64,000 bases of DNA from Ophthalmolycus amberensis (GCA_024529925.1 JAFEUB010000776.1:434001-498000); one strand, 5' to 3'; positions 1 through 12,657 are shown, counted from the stretch's first letter. Numbers and translations: made by a program. Notes: generated by a model not told the origin, from the letters alone.

Positions 1-777
1 AGAGACACCGGGGAAGATGCTGTGGCCACTGTTCGTGAAATTGTTAGAGCATGTTGGTGCCATTTTCTTTTCTGTTTGCGTACATATTAAACAAACAAGA
101 CACAACATGGAAATTAGTGAGCATTAGAGGTGTTGGCATTTGTTGAATTTTAAATTGCCTTCTACTCGCAGCTCTTATCTAACTCTCATCAAAAGAACAC
201 GATTTCCCCGACATGTTAACCACTTGTCCATATCAGAGAAGTGTCAAGTAGAGCAATCATTCTCTTTGCTTTGCTTTGCCTGTTAATCAGACATCATCTA
301 ACTGTGGTAGCATGAGACAATCGATCAAGGACCCCATCCATTTGGGAATCAGCCTCCCTCCCCACTGATGAATTGTCTCACGATGCAAATTTAGATGCGG
401 TATTCACACTGTAGTAAATCCTGGCAGCAAAGACATTTTTATTAATCTAAAGAAATAAAGCTGAATCCAAGGGCCGTTGACAGCTGCGTGTCTTGTCAAA
501 TGGACTGGGTCAATTAATGGGTTAAATATACTTTTTAAATGAAAGCTAAATATTTTCAAACCTTATACTAAATACAGATTACACTATAGATTCAAAAAAA
601 ATAAGCCAAACATCACTAGGCAAGTATGCTATTTGGATTATGGATCTGCTTTTCGTCTCGTGAAGGTATCATTTTCATTTTTCTATCTACTATGACTTTT
701 TTCAAGATGGCGGAAGCTGGCGAACTTTTGGCTGCCGCTCCGTACATGATTTTGAATTCAGAGCCTTCGGTTATCAA
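1..777. other. non-coding, gabra1 intron
   Basis: This lies 3' of the M1 exon on the gene strand, so it is intronic. I looked for the M2-M3 exon here and did not find it. No other feature is seen. Confidence 0.7.
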
Positions 778-1165
778 GCTCCTCTTTTGTGGAACCAGCT
801 TCCCGTTTCAGTCCTTGGGGCAGACACACTCACCACATTTAAGAGTAGGTTGAAAACTTTCCTTTTTGATAGTGCTTATAGTTAGGGCTGGCTCAGGTTT
901 GCGTTGGACTAGCCCCCAGATAAGCTGCTACAGGCCTAGACTGCCGGGGGACTTCCTAGGATACACTGAGCTCCTATCTCCTCTTCTTCATCTCTTTCTG
1001 TATGAATTCAGGTCCCATTAATTCTCATTACTAATTGTGCTTCTTCCCCGGAAGTCTTTGTGCTTTCTCGCCTCACAGGTTCATGGATCGTGGTTTTATC
1101 TGGACCATGGCCCTGCTGACACCCACTGCTACTACCATTTTTTATTATTAACATATATACAAAAA
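778..1165 (+). mobile_element. L2/CR1-type LINE 3' end (ORF2 tail and 3' UTR)
   Basis: A 36-codon stretch at 778-885 reads LWNQLPVSVLGADTLTTFKS and then RLKTFLFDSAYS plus stop, the typical C-terminus of L2-like ORF2. It is followed by a 3' UTR (CTGCCGGGGGACTTCC near 942; CTGCTGACACCCACTGCTAC near 1113) of a kind I recall as very common in fish genomes. The copy is 5'-truncated and lies downstream of the last gabra1 exon seen, antisense to the gene. Confidence 0.7.
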
Positions 1166-1323
1166 TAGATTGAATTGAAATTGAATTTCGTCAACGGCAC
1201 TAAAGTTTTGATCGAGTGCTTGATGTCGTACCATCATATCAAAAACAGATGTTGAAATCTTCTGGTGACAGGCTCATTTCTCTACCAACAGATGTTTAGA
1301 AGAAAAGGGAGCAGACAACTCAC

Positions 1324-1476
1324 CAAAGACAGTCCTGGCAGGGACGGACTCTCTGTTGAGCCAGAAAGACACTTGGGAGAGGATGACTGTCATGATGCAA
1401 GGTAGATATGTCTGGATCACAAAGTAACCAATTTTTCTCTTCAGGTGGAAGTGGGTTGTCATCACAACATACTCTC
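1324..1476 (-). CDS. gabra1: gabra1 coding exon 7 (loop C end, M1)
   Basis: The 153-nt exon encodes [19 protein letters not shown], then the M1 helix ([20 protein letters not shown]) and [13 protein letters not shown] at the start of M2. It ends at phase 1 with donor TTTG|GTGAGT. The next exon (M2-M3) is not found between 1 and 1323, so it must lie to the left of the window. The sequence is nearly identical across vertebrate alpha subunits. Confidence 0.97.
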
Positions 1477-4400
1477 CTGTGGTGAGCAGACAAAAGACAC
1501 AAAGTCAGAAAGAATGCACAAATAAACTCTACACTTCAAAATATATATTAAGGACATCTATTTGAGCTGTCCCTGTAGACTTGGAGCTTTTTCTTCCAAG
1601 TGGTTTGGTGTGTTTTGGCTCTCATTTTTATTGTGGTTGAGATTTATTGGCATAGTTATGGGTGTCATTTGTCAACAAACTCAATACACAGGCATAACCC
1701 ATTTCATCAGTGCAGTTAGAGCCAGTTGCAGAGAGAAAACGACCACTACAGCAACAGCACTGGGGTTTTATCTGGTTATGACAATATATTTGAGGCTTTC
1801 CAGAGAAATACATAACTGGAATAAATCAAAAAAGATAGAATGCATTTAAATATCAACATTGGGAGCTTGTTGCAAACAAGGCAAATGATTGGGGGCTAGC
1901 ACTGTCTTAAGCGGTACTTAAGACAGGTCACTCATTTAAGGCTGACACTAATTTTTGCCTTTATCAATAAAAAAAATGAAGAGGTGGGCAAAATATTAGC
2001 TGTTTCAGACCACTTAGTTTGAAGCAAGATGAACGATGAACAAGACTGAATGAGCCATGAAAAGGACAATGTAACTGTGCATGGACTGAGCTTCAATCTT
2101 TCTCAGTAGCTTTGACTGGGTAATTCAATGTGAATATTATTCCCGTCAATGAATTATTCAAAATGTAAAGATTTCCTCTCCAAACATTTATATATTTCAC
2201 GGTAAACTGTATCCTTCAGAGCATATTGTAAGCTAACTGAAACCCACCTGTGCTGGACTGCACCACACCGGAATCCACACTCTGCCCCATCAGATCGTAC
2301 TGGTTTAATCTGGACCCATCCTCTGCCACCACCACGGATTGGGCAGCCCCTCTGGTCCACACATACACCACCTCTGCTTGAGTGTAGGCATCTGACAAGG
2401 AATGACAGAGTGAACAGTTATACATTATTTGGCTGCTGGTTGTCTGTTGTTACGTGATGCCTTGCAGGATGTATTTTTAGCTTTTTTAGCGTGCTGCTGG
2501 GTTGAATGCCAGTTGAGAAAAAGGGAAATCTGGAATGAGGTATTCCACTCAATTCCTCTGGATTTATTTTCTCATGGTCTCTGGTTGCCTTCTCTTATCT
2601 TGTCTACTCTGCTCTCATCTCAATTCTGCCCGTCTTGTCTCATTTGCTTTTTCACCATACCATTTTGTACTTTGTTCGAGTGTACGCTAACCTTATTTCC
2701 ATTGTTTTCTTACTACTTATTGCTTTTTAAGATAATTTCCCATTTCAAACATTTTTGCATTTCAACATGTGATGCGTTGTCATGTCACATTGTGTCATGT
2801 CATCCCTCTAAATGTAAGAAAACAAATAAACAACATCCCAACAGGACATCATGACCTTAAAACAGCCAAGTCAGTCTGTTTTTCCCTCCGGCCACCCAAC
2901 CTGTCAAAGCTGCAGTGTGGCTCGACCACTGCAGAGGAAAGGATGGCTCGACTGCAGACTGCAGCATAAGGAAGAGACCTCATCACTGAAATATTTAGGG
3001 AGTGAGTTCAATTTAAAGGGGGGGTTGGGACTCGGTCCGCTCACTCACGTTGTGCAGCTACCTGAAGAATGGCACAGAGACAGTGTGACGTTCACTGTTT
3101 TATCTCTTCCACTTTTGGTGTGTTTTTGCTGGCTTTCTCTCCCCTCGCCCATCCTATGTTTTCCTCCCATCTATTTCTCCTCTCATTCTATATTCTTGTC
3201 TCCAACCTCCATCTTTCTATATCTTGTTATGTCTTAAGGATGATGCCGGGAAGGGGTAGCTGTCAGTGGTGAGCAGCTGGTGTGATGCTCTGGAAATGTT
3301 ACAAAGAGTGCTGCCTTGGATGAACACAGGTCTGTGCGCTGCATGCCCGCCAGGGTCTCGCAGGGTCTTGCAGGGTTGAATGGTAGGACCACTGGAGCCT
3401 TGGCGGACAGTTCCTCTGGGAGAACAGCTGTTACCACACTGTCATCCCTTATCAGGGAACGGTGCTTGGGTCGCGCTTCCAGTTGAATGAGGTAGTGACA
3501 GCGTGTCAGAGAGGAGCGTGTGTGTCTGTGTGGTGTGTATGTATGTCCATGTATGTAAGGTTGCGTGTGAGTGCAGAGGCCACTTACAGCTGCCAAACTT
3601 CAGTGGACAAGCATGGGCATCCATCGGGAAGTCCTCCAGGTGCATGGGGCATTCTGCTCTTACTGTAAGCCTAGAGAGATTTATACAGACATTGATAGCG
3701 AATTAGAAAAAAAAAAAGGAAGGTAAGGAAATAATGAAAAACACAGCATATGGTAGAGCCAGGAAGAAAGAAATCCTGTTGACAGTGCTGGTGGAGCGGT
3801 CAGGAAGAGGACTGTAAGAATTAATAAGGCACAAGAATGACAATTTAGTACAACGAGGCACCAGGAACAAGTGGTGTACTGTTTTTTTTCCCCCCAGTCT
3901 CTCAGCACCAAACGCGGTCAAACTGCAGCTGCTTTCCCCCAAAAACAACAGAAACGCTCTAGTTCCCTGAGCTGTGGGTTTCCATTTCCTGACAGCTTGG
4001 TGAAAAACAGCACGTCAGGCCACCCGTGACACACTAATCTCCCATCCATCCCTCATCTCGCTCATCTGTGACAGCAATATGGGCTCCGCCTCTACCCCCT
4101 CCCCCTGCTGGTAAACATGCTAAAACAAATGTTTTACAATCCTTGCCTTAGACATCTCACATAGCATCGCTCTGCGGTGTGCATCACGGACTGTTCTGTC
4201 TGTAAAGCGTTTATTTATCCACAGTCTGCTGAAGGCACGACTGGTACCAAGACTGGTTCTTCACCTTATCTCCCTGCTCGCAACTGTTGAGCAGCATCCC
4301 CAAAGTGATAAATCATGACAGGTTAACACTATTTTATTTTTCCTGGTGAACACCATGGATGGATTTTTTTTGTGGTATACAGAACTTATAAATGGCTGAC

Positions 4401-7400
4401 TATAATCTCTAAAGAACAATGAATAAATCAATATATAGCGAAGGAAATAGTAGTACAGTGAATAATCTTAAAACAGTAAATGTAACACAATATTGTGTGT
4501 ATTCACAGTCAAGGGGATTACACACAGTGGTGAAGAGTATACAATTCAACTGATAGATATCATGTAACTTCCCCAGTGGATTACTGCATTAAAGCAATTA
4601 CACATTTTCTGAAATGTTATGTTGAAATATACAAAATTGCATTATTTTATAAATCTCTATTGCTGTCCAAAAAAATTCAATAAAAAACCCCATCAATAAA
4701 CCACACTGTTGGACGTCATGTTCCTTCTTTACCATGAACACGGGCACTATCATGAGTAGTTTTCACACACACCATTCTGGTATAGCAAATACTTAGTAGT
4801 GCACCAAATGTGCATTCATTCGCAAAAGAAAATGGTCCCCCCAAAAAAATCTCTATTTGCTTTAGTTTGAGTATCGTTGTCATTTAATGTCAGTTCAAAC
4901 ACATTGAACTCTCTGGCTAGTTCTGAGTTGCACCAGTGTAGATCATAGTCAACCTACCTCATGGTGTACAGCAGTGTGCCTTCCTCTGTAATTCGCAGCA
5001 GCTTGTTTGGCATGGTCATGTTGTGAGCCACCGACTTCTTGCCATTGTGGAAGAAGGTGTCGGGGGTCCAGATCTTGCTGGCCATCAGGTTGTTGAGACG
5101 CAGCACGGCCATGGGTCCTTTAAACTTTAACCGTTCATCCTTCCAGCTCTGTCTGAAGAAGACATCAATGGTGTACTCCTACAGGTTGGACGGTGGCAGG
5201 TAGAGAAAAAACCAAGTCAAGAGGGAGACAAACTAAACAGAAAATCCCTAACCTTGTAGCTGTTTTCCTTCCACCTACCAAAGCTGGCTTGGGGAAGAAG
5301 CTGATTAATAAAACCTTATTTTTACTTTTTATCCTTTTTCATGTTCTCACTTTTTCCATTTTCTCTTCCTCTTGTCACTTTGACTTTCTTATGGTAGTCT
5401 TGACCTAGTTTCCCTGATGCTAACAGTCTCTATATGTTAAATGCTTTTGCAAATATGGAGAGGATCTAGTGGATGGAGGTGCCTGGTTTCCTGGCTGGTA
5501 TCTTTTCTAAAAGATTGCCTCGGTTGCAATGTTTAGTAATTGTTCTTTATCTCACTTAGTAATATGTCAGGTTGTCTTTTTTATTTAATTTCATTACATA
5601 TTTTACATAATTGTGGTATGGTCAGTTTAATACACGATATGCAAATGTCAATCATTTGGTTTTGCATTGTTAGGTAAGTGCCAAAAATGATCATTGTTAG
5701 CATTTATCTTTGGGGAAACTTCTTTGTTCACTAATCAAAATCACACTGGACACAAAAAGGAAGCGCGGGACACAAAATGAACAGGATATTTCATTTTGAA
5801 GGCAGCTAATGACTATAGCTGAGAGCAGACTCTAATGGTTCCACATGACTGGCCGGCAAAGTAAAGGGAGCCTGTAAAAATTACAGCGCAGCATGTTTTT
5901 TTGTTCTCTTCTCTCCCCATTTCCACTTGGCCCACGTGAGATAATTAGTGTGAGCTGAAACAGCTCCAAGGTAATATAGGGGGATAGGGAAAGGCTGGAG
6001 ATGGAGACAATGTTCTTGAGCTCTTCCTTGCATCTAGGATACACTTTAAAATTCTCACCATCACTTACAGAGCACTTCACGGTCAGGCTCCGGCTTATGT
6101 AGCTGATCTACTTCGCCCCTATTCACCCGCCCGCACTCTCAGGTCAAACGCTCTAGGTCTTCTGTCAGTCCCACGCACACGATTTAAGACCCGTGGTGAC
6201 CGAGCCTTTGAGGCAGTGGCCCCGAGGCTCTGGAATGCTCTGCCTGCAACTCTGCGCCTCGCAGATACTGTGGATACTTTTAAAAGCCAGCTCAAAACCC
6301 ACCTGTTTAGGCTGGCGTTTGTGTAAAAGTAAACCCATGTCCTAGACCTGCTCTTAAAATATGTTTTACATTTTTATTTTATTTTTTATTATTTTTTATT
6401 TTATTTTTTTATTTTCTCTGTGTAGATAATTTATTGACCCTAGGGTCACATTGTGTTTTTTATGCTTTTAAATGTCTGCTCTGTTAAGCACTTTGTGATA
6501 CTACTGTCTGTGAAAAGCGCCATATCAATAAAATTCATTCATTCATTCATTCATTCCTTCTGGCCTCAACACAGCAGCAAAATAGTCCTGGCCCGCATGT
6601 CAGCCACTGCAATTAACTTAGATTACGTCAAATAGAGTACAGCACTTCACGTGCAGATAACAGTGAGACATTTGGATGAGATGAATTGGTTTCCAGTGCA
6701 CAGAGTAAGGATCAGATGGCCATGTTTGAAAAGCCCACAGCTTTTTTTTTTTTGCATATTGAAGAAGATTAAATAATGGCTCATATTTTGATGTTGCATT
6801 TTAGTTTGATGTTAAAAACATTTCATCATACGGTAGCGCTTATTACTTATCTCAAAATGGAATGCAGCCACAGCTTGACCTTCCATATCAGATTGACATA
6901 TAATAAAAGAACCATGTTTGCTGCAATTTAATTGCAATTCAGGAGTGAAGGAAAGATCAGCACCTTCAGTCTTTGACTCTCACTATCCGACCGTTTCTTT
7001 GCTCCAGATTGTTTAGTAAAGACATATCAGCATGGGTATTATATGGGTATATAAATGTAAATACTCTATCACAAGGAGGGCTGTTTTTATTATTCCAAAA
7101 TGAATAAACAGAGTTTGGGGTCGGAGCACACAGCATACTTCGACATCCACATTAAAGTCACATGCAGTCATATTTACGAGTAGGGGTGGCATTTATATAG
7201 AGTGGGATTACGAACCATGCACCAGAAAATAAATTTCACACGTGACAGTTTTATTAACACACCAGGAGTTAATGGAATGAATCATCAAATTAATTATGTC
7301 TTTCCAGTTTGGAGACCATTGTGCCCGGAGAGGTTAGAAGGCAGAGGTGAGCGTGGAGGGACAGGAGCAGGGGGGAACTAGTGACATTTACAGAGGCGAA

Positions 7401-7860
7401 AGGAGTCTTACCATTTCATGGTCCGAAACGGGTCCAATACTAGTCACGAAAATGTCAGTCTTGACTTCGGTTACACGCTCTGTTGAAGCAGAAAATTGCC
7501 AGAGTGAGTGGCTATATACGTGGCATTCATTAGCTTCATTAACTACCTGCTAATACATGACCACCTGGCTATAGTCTCTGATCCATTCTGATCTATTCAG
7601 CATTCTTTTTAACACTTGGACACACACACACAAATTGGAAAAAAAACAAAACACCATAAAAATGCCCATTTTGGATGTCGATAACCATTTCTGTTGGTAT
7701 TGGTTTCAGTGTCAGCTCCATAACCCGGACGGTGGTTCAATCTCTTAATAAATTTGCGCATTGATGTGTTACTGAAAATATGCCACTCTAAGCCCATAAT
7801 ACTGATAGCCAAAATGGGTCCACTTGGGACTCAATTGAAGGGGGTGGCAGAGGCAATATG

Positions 7861-7897
<37 letters not shown>

Positions 7898-10800
7898 GCT
7901 CGTTCCTTTTGATTCTGAAACTGAAATATGACAGCTTGATTTATGAATGATACCCATCATAATCCATAATTTCTTCCCCTCAGTCGCTGAACTTCTAGCA
8001 GGCCTGGTTTTATTCGCCTGTTTGATGCCTGCTGCATCGCAGTGTGGGATCCTCAGTGTCCTTCACACACCAATTGTCACATTATCTCTTTCCGTTTTCT
8101 CTTTTACTCTCTGTTTCTTTCCATTTCTCTCATTTTCTGTTTCTGGATTTGTCTCTCAGTCTCCCTGCCATTTTGTTTCTCTCTCCTCTCAAACAATGGA
8201 GAGTTGACAATAGAGTGAAGGGCTGCCCTCACAATAAAATGGCACTCACTATGTTATGTTAGAAGTGCTGGCTTCATGCCATTTCACTGTTTCACAAAAG
8301 CAGCAGGTGAATAGTGAATCTCCAGTTCTTTTTAATTTTAATCATCACTCACATAATCTGACGCTGTAAGCAAACCCACCTCCACAAGATTTGATCATAT
8401 GGATATTACTACGTGGAAAGTAAGCTACTTTTAGAATCCTTCAGGAGGATATTTGCATGTTGGCAAAAAACAGAAAAAGAAAAGATTCAAACAGTCACCA
8501 TGAGGGACAAAAGACATTGAATGACTTGGGTTAACTGACCTCCTAGTCCTGGCCTGAGGCGATTGTCATAGCCATCCAGAAGACTGTCTAAGATCTTCGT
8601 GAACACTGTAGTGTTATCTTTCTGTTCATCTGTCGTGCCGTTCTGCCGAGAGCTGGCAAAGCAAAGAAGAAGAGTTAAAGTCATCACAGCTAGAGTCCAA
8701 AACCACAGTCAAAACTGCTAAAAGAGTAAGAACAAACTCTGAATAATATATCAAAGACATAAAAGGAGGACCTTAGTCTGTTGAAGAACATGGGCAACAC
8801 AGAATGCATCATGAATTGTGGAAAAGAAAACCCAAGTGTCAATGCCGATTTACAATTCACAGCGTGTGATCATGAGGTTTTATATCGTATTGATATGAGA
8901 AGAATGAACAAGTGATGAGATAGACTGGAAAATAAAATATAATACAAAGCCAAATGATCCTGTATTATCCCTTTTGGAAAGTGTTAAAGTTATTTCATCG
9001 AAATGTAAAACTGGGCATTCAGAGCACATGCGTAGGCACAATCTCACACAGAAAGAGAAAGAGAGAATAGAGGAATCATGATGCATTATTTATACCTTTG
9101 TGGTCCTTTAGACCACAAAGGCCTTGCTGAATGTGCTCCTTCAACAACATGAAACAAAATGCTCAGCGCAATGCCGAAAACAGTCACAATCAGTAAGAGC
9201 AGAGTTTGCAGCATCTCCCTGCATAAATATTTGAGAGCACACATAATCAGGAATACAGCTCCTATTTACATTGTATAAAGGCGGGGTGCGACAGGAAGGT
9301 ATGTGTGTGATTGTGTGTGTTTGCGTACCTAAGTCATTGCATATGTTTGCATGTGCGTTAGTGCTGAAAATAATCAGATGAAACTCTCTCACAATGCATT
9401 GTATGCCTGGAAGCAATCATCTCTCTCCCTCTCTTTTTTGCAACTAGCGTTTGGTTTGATTGCATGCTAAATAAACAGCAAGTGTTTGGAAACAAGCTCT
9501 GTAAGCTGAACGGCTCCAAGGAGAGGGAGAGGTCATCAAGATTATTTAGCAGGGACCTGCAATGGGAGGGAAGGACAAGGTAGGAGGGATGGCTGGAGGG
9601 AGAAACATGCAAGGAAAGCTCCAAAGAAAAGAGAAAAAAGAGAAAAAATATGGATATAATGGAGCTAGAGGAGGGGGAGATACAACGGAGAAGAGCGAGG
9701 TTGGGAAAAGGTGAGGACATTGTTAAGTGACACTGAGGAGTGGCCTTCAGCGAGACAGCTCACGTTCAAAGCTGTAGGTTCTGCCTCAATCCCACAGCTT
9801 TGAACGTGAGCTGCTGAACATTTTGCTTTCTGAACAAGGATGCCGCATCCGCGTCACACATGGATTTGTATAAAAAGGGTTGATGTGCATCTCTCTGCCA
9901 CCAATTTCCCTGAATTCGCAAGCGTCCTTCTAGCTGCCAAAACAAAAACTCTCTGAAAACAGAAACCAGCCTTGACAACTGTGGAAAGTGTGATGAGTAA
10001 TTTTGTTTTGCATCAGTCTTTGAGGTAACTGCTTGGAAATACTCAAATACAAAACTATAATTTGTCTGTTTTGTTCAGGTCTGGAAAGCCAATTATATAT
10101 AAATACAGGGAGCATACATTTGCCTACATCAGCTGTCACTAGAATAAAACACAAGCTCTTCTTTGATCGCTGACTAATATTCCTATTTTCCACATGTATT
10201 TAATTAAGCATTTCCAATTTTCCAAATCAGAGAAAGACATCGGAACAGTTTTTGGTCGGCCACAAAGTTTACAGGCCTCGTGTTATAGTTTCCACCAACG
10301 GAGAAAACAAGCCAGGATGTCCCTTAAATCTTTGAAGTTAACCAATAATAAATATGATAAATAATGGAAGGATATACAAGAGAATAATCCACCCACAAGT
10401 AATTATTAACCAGTGGCAGAAATAGTGAAAATTACACTCTTTAGAAAAAAAGGAAAGTGATCTTTCAATGGGGGTACTTCTTTGACCTTGCATCTTTTTG
10501 AGTGATAGTCTGCTGTATTTTTACCTTGATTCAAGATACCGAGAAGACAGATTTGTCATCTCAAGCGCATGTTAGGAATAGATGGAATAATATGGCAGAT
10601 ACATTTCTTCATGATAGACAATTTTTTTGCAGTGTATAATATGGGTAACACAGGCGGGATTGGGGTTGTATGTCAAGGAAAGGAAAAGAAAAGAAAACGG
10701 TGAGAAAAAGGTGCTGTAGAAGAATACACATGTTTATCAGCCAGGGGCCACTTCCTCATAAAACATTGTACACCATCCCCATCTACAGGTCATCTGAACA

Positions 10801-12657
10801 GCAACAGTGCCGTTCACACTCACTCTGCCAATGTCTCCCTTTCTCCATTTTACTGCGCGTCTCCCTCTCACTCGCTTTCTCTCTCGTCACTCGGATATCT
10901 AATTATAAGGCAATTTCTGTCGTTGGCCACATACTGTAGCAGAGTGCTAGGTCTTCCTGATTACCGTGTCTTGTTGAAATCCCCCAAGGTGTCTTGTGTG
11001 TGTGTGCGTGATTCTGTATTTGACTTCAAAAGGGGGACTGGATTATACAGTAAATCTTTGGGTGATAATTGCTTTGCAGTTTGCAGTGACAGTTCCTGAG
11101 TAAAGTAATCAGTACTTTCAGATTGTCCTCTAACGGGCTCAACATAGAGCACATCAAACCCAGTAGATCAAACTCTCCATTTGCCAGTCAGTGCATCTCA
11201 AACCTCAGCTACGGCCGTGATTAATCAGTTAGATCAAATCAGTGTGCAATAATGATGTATCGCAGTGCATCATGCATTAAAATAGGACATATCCCATTCT
11301 GCATATATGCTCAGGGCATGTAAGCTGAAACGTGTAATGTGTACTGTATGCATGTGTGTTTTTGTGGTGTAGCTTCTGTTGTCACTGGCAGAGAAGCAAG
11401 CTGGACCATCTCAAGCCATCACCATTCAAGTCAACACTATGTGACAGTTGTACTGAATTATTCAACCATTCTGAAAAGCCTGATCACTTGAGTCTCTCCA
11501 GGATTATCCAGAAGAACCACAATGGAATGAGAGCTAATGTGATCTCATGCAGTTCCAACAGCTAATGAATTGTACGTATCTTTGTCTTCGTGCTTATTTA
11601 CTGTAAATGTTCAATGTCAGAACTGTCCACATTAATCCAAGGATGTTTTTAAGGTATGCTACACATGGATGGCTGGCCGGCATTTGAATCACGTGGCAAT
11701 TAATGCAGGTGCAGACAGTGGATCAAATTGCTGCAGCCTCTTATCCAATCATTATCTCTCTTTGTCTGCTTCTGGTTAAGTGGCATCCGACACCTCGGTG
11801 TTGACATTGAGAAGTGTTTCTGGCCATCAACCCTACTATCCCCGCAGTCACTGTCAAATGCAGAGTGCACAAATCTGTGCCAAATATCCCGGTGCAACTC
11901 AAGTCATCTACTGTACACAGCCCAGGTGTGAAAACTGAGAATGTAGATGTTTTCCGACAAGGCCAGACAACCCCCCCCCCCCAAAAGAAAAAATACACTG
12001 TGTAATACTATGTTAATAAGGATAGTGGCTATTTTAACACCCCCATCGTCTTTCTCTACGTTGCACATCTCATTGCCTCTATGCAATTAGAAGCATGTGT
12101 CCTGTGGGGATGCCCCAGTTACAACCACAGTGAATATCCGTAAGGGTGTAACCCAATAACGCAAGCAATAGGCAGGAAGACATCTCAGCTGGCGTACAAC
12201 TGTTTGCAGCCCTCGCTAACTGGCTGACTGATTTACTGACATATTTATTGTCCAGTTGACCATTTGGCAAGCACTGAGAACAGCATTAAAAGGTAATTGC
12301 CCGCTTCAAAAAGGTGCATTCCATATTTTGCCTGGTGCAGTGTGGTCTTTACAGTTTGTCCTCCAAATGTCACTGTGTGGAATTGCAGTGTTCCACTAAT
12401 ATCGTGATCATATGGGCAACATTTAGAATTCACAGAGCATTTGTCTCAAACTATGCGCAAGGCTTCAAAACCAAGTCATATGAACAATGTGCAAGATATT
12501 TGCAGCTTTCACACATTTGGAAGGGACCCAATAGAATACAGGCACATATGCAAATGTTAGTTAAAGTTTGTTCTTACCTTTTCCCACCCAGTACGCTGTT
12601 GTTGACAAGCAAGCCAGCCCACAGAAAGAGAAAGGCCGTCCTGCTCCGTCCACACAT
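1324..12657 (-). CDS. gabra1: GABA-A receptor alpha-1 subunit, 5' part (seven coding exons; gene continues past left edge)
   Basis: This is a pore-forming alpha subunit of the pentameric GABA-gated chloride channel at inhibitory synapses. The coding exons are 12657-12578, 8652-8540, 7479-7412, 5178-4958, 3670-3588, 2391-2248 and 1476-1324. Their coding lengths are 80, 113, 68, 221, 83, 144 and 153 nt, the usual internal exon sizes of vertebrate GABRA genes. All junctions keep frame with GT/AG borders, giving 287 residues. Visible features are a signal peptide (about 1-25), the conserved sequon DNTT (N40), the benzodiazepine-site histidine H131 in TFFHNGKKS, the Cys-loop cysteines C168 and C182, loop C (SSTGEYVV) and M1 (about 252-276). 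The stretch [16 protein letters not shown] followed by [11 protein letters not shown] fits alpha-1 better than alpha-2, -3 or -5. M2, M3, the intracellular loop and M4 are missing because the window ends. The paralog call rests on remembered family sequences, not a search. Confidence 0.95.
2248..2391 (-). CDS. gabra1: gabra1 coding exon 6 (loops F and C)
   Basis: The 144-nt exon begins [18 protein letters not shown] and continues [20 protein letters not shown], ending in VQSSTG. The [16 protein letters not shown] and VQSSTG blocks are the main evidence for alpha-1 over the other alpha paralogs. The acceptor is CCTTGTCAG, the donor ACAG|GTGGGT, and the exon ends at phase 1. Confidence 0.97.
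3588..3670 (-). CDS. gabra1: gabra1 coding exon 5 (Cys-loop)
   Basis: The 83-nt exon encodes [20 protein letters not shown] followed by CPLKFGS. The two cysteines (residues 168 and 182) are 14 apart and form the disulphide that defines the Cys-loop receptor family and couples ligand binding to gating. The acceptor is CTCTCTAG and the donor T|GTAAGTG. It ends at phase 1. Confidence 0.97.
4958..5178 (-). CDS. gabra1: gabra1 coding exon 4 (221-nt ligand-binding exon)
   Basis: The 221-nt exon encodes residues 88-161, starting [19 protein letters not shown]. It contains the subunit-interface motif [13 protein letters not shown]. The histidine (H131 here, H101 in rat mature numbering) is the residue that gives classical benzodiazepine sensitivity in alpha-1, -2, -3 and -5; alpha-4 and -6 have arginine. 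A further sequon, HNMT, follows. The splice sites are ACCTGTAG and ATGAG|GTAGGT. Confidence 0.97.
6045..6557 (+). mobile_element. L2-clade LINE 3' end, copy A
   Basis: An uninterrupted reading frame at 6045-6326 (94 codons with stop) encodes the C-terminus of an L2-type ORF2: [18 protein letters not shown], then [19 protein letters not shown] and [13 protein letters not shown]-rich 3' UTR, a TTATTGACCCTAGGGTCACA block and a tail of six ATTC units follow. It lies antisense in the gabra1 intron between 7412 and 5178. The open frame and the close match to the copy at 59.2 kb suggest fairly recent insertion. It is 5'-truncated. Confidence 0.85.
7412..7479 (-). CDS. gabra1: gabra1 coding exon 3 (68-nt beta-strand exon)
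   Basis: This 68-nt exon has the size typical of the short exon in all GABRA genes. It completes GER and encodes [20 protein letters not shown] followed by M, the first beta strands of the extracellular domain. The acceptor is CTTCAACAG and the donor ATG|GTAAGA. It ends at phase 0. Confidence 0.95.
7863..7894. repeat. (TG)16 microsatellite
   Basis: Uninterrupted TG run in the gabra1 intron between the second and third coding exons. Confidence 0.97.
8540..8652 (-). CDS. gabra1: gabra1 coding exon 2 (mature N-terminus)
   Basis: The exon is 113 nt and enters at phase 2 (AG|C gives Ser). It encodes a short variable segment followed by the conserved family block [20 protein letters not shown] and then LRPGLG. 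DNTT carries the conserved N-glycosylation sequon (N40), and a second sequon, NGT (N31), lies just upstream. The acceptor is CTTTGCCAG. The donor is GAG|GTCAGT, with a C at +3, so it is somewhat weaker than its neighbours. Confidence 0.95.
9095..9121. repeat. 11-bp perfect hairpin with 5-nt loop
   Basis: Arms CCTTTGTGGTC and GACCACAAAGG flank CTTTA. It lies about 650 bp from the hairpin at 9756, in the same gabra1 intron. Confidence 0.9.
9756..9813. repeat. perfect 20-bp inverted repeat (hairpin) in gabra1 intron
   Basis: Left arm CAGCTCACGTTCAAAGCTGT (9756-9775) and right arm ACAGCTTTGAACGTGAGCTG (9794-9813) are exactly complementary and separated by 18 nt. Pairing stops outside the arms. 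It lies in the intron between the start-codon exon and the second coding exon. Confidence 0.95.

Noticed and set aside
626..853. 75-codon plus-strand ORF
   Set aside because: It overlaps the LINE tail in a different frame from the ORF2 C-terminus at 778-885.
1..1323. Search for the gabra1 M2-M3 exon
   Set aside because: No match to the highly conserved M2 sequence was found, so the exon is placed outside the window.
7724..7760. tRNA B-box-like GGTGGTTCAATCTC
   Set aside because: No A box or cloverleaf could be formed around it.
9756..9813. MicroRNA precursor
   Set aside because: The stem is only 20 bp and pairing stops at once outside it; a canonical precursor needs about 33 bp. No known microRNA was recognised.
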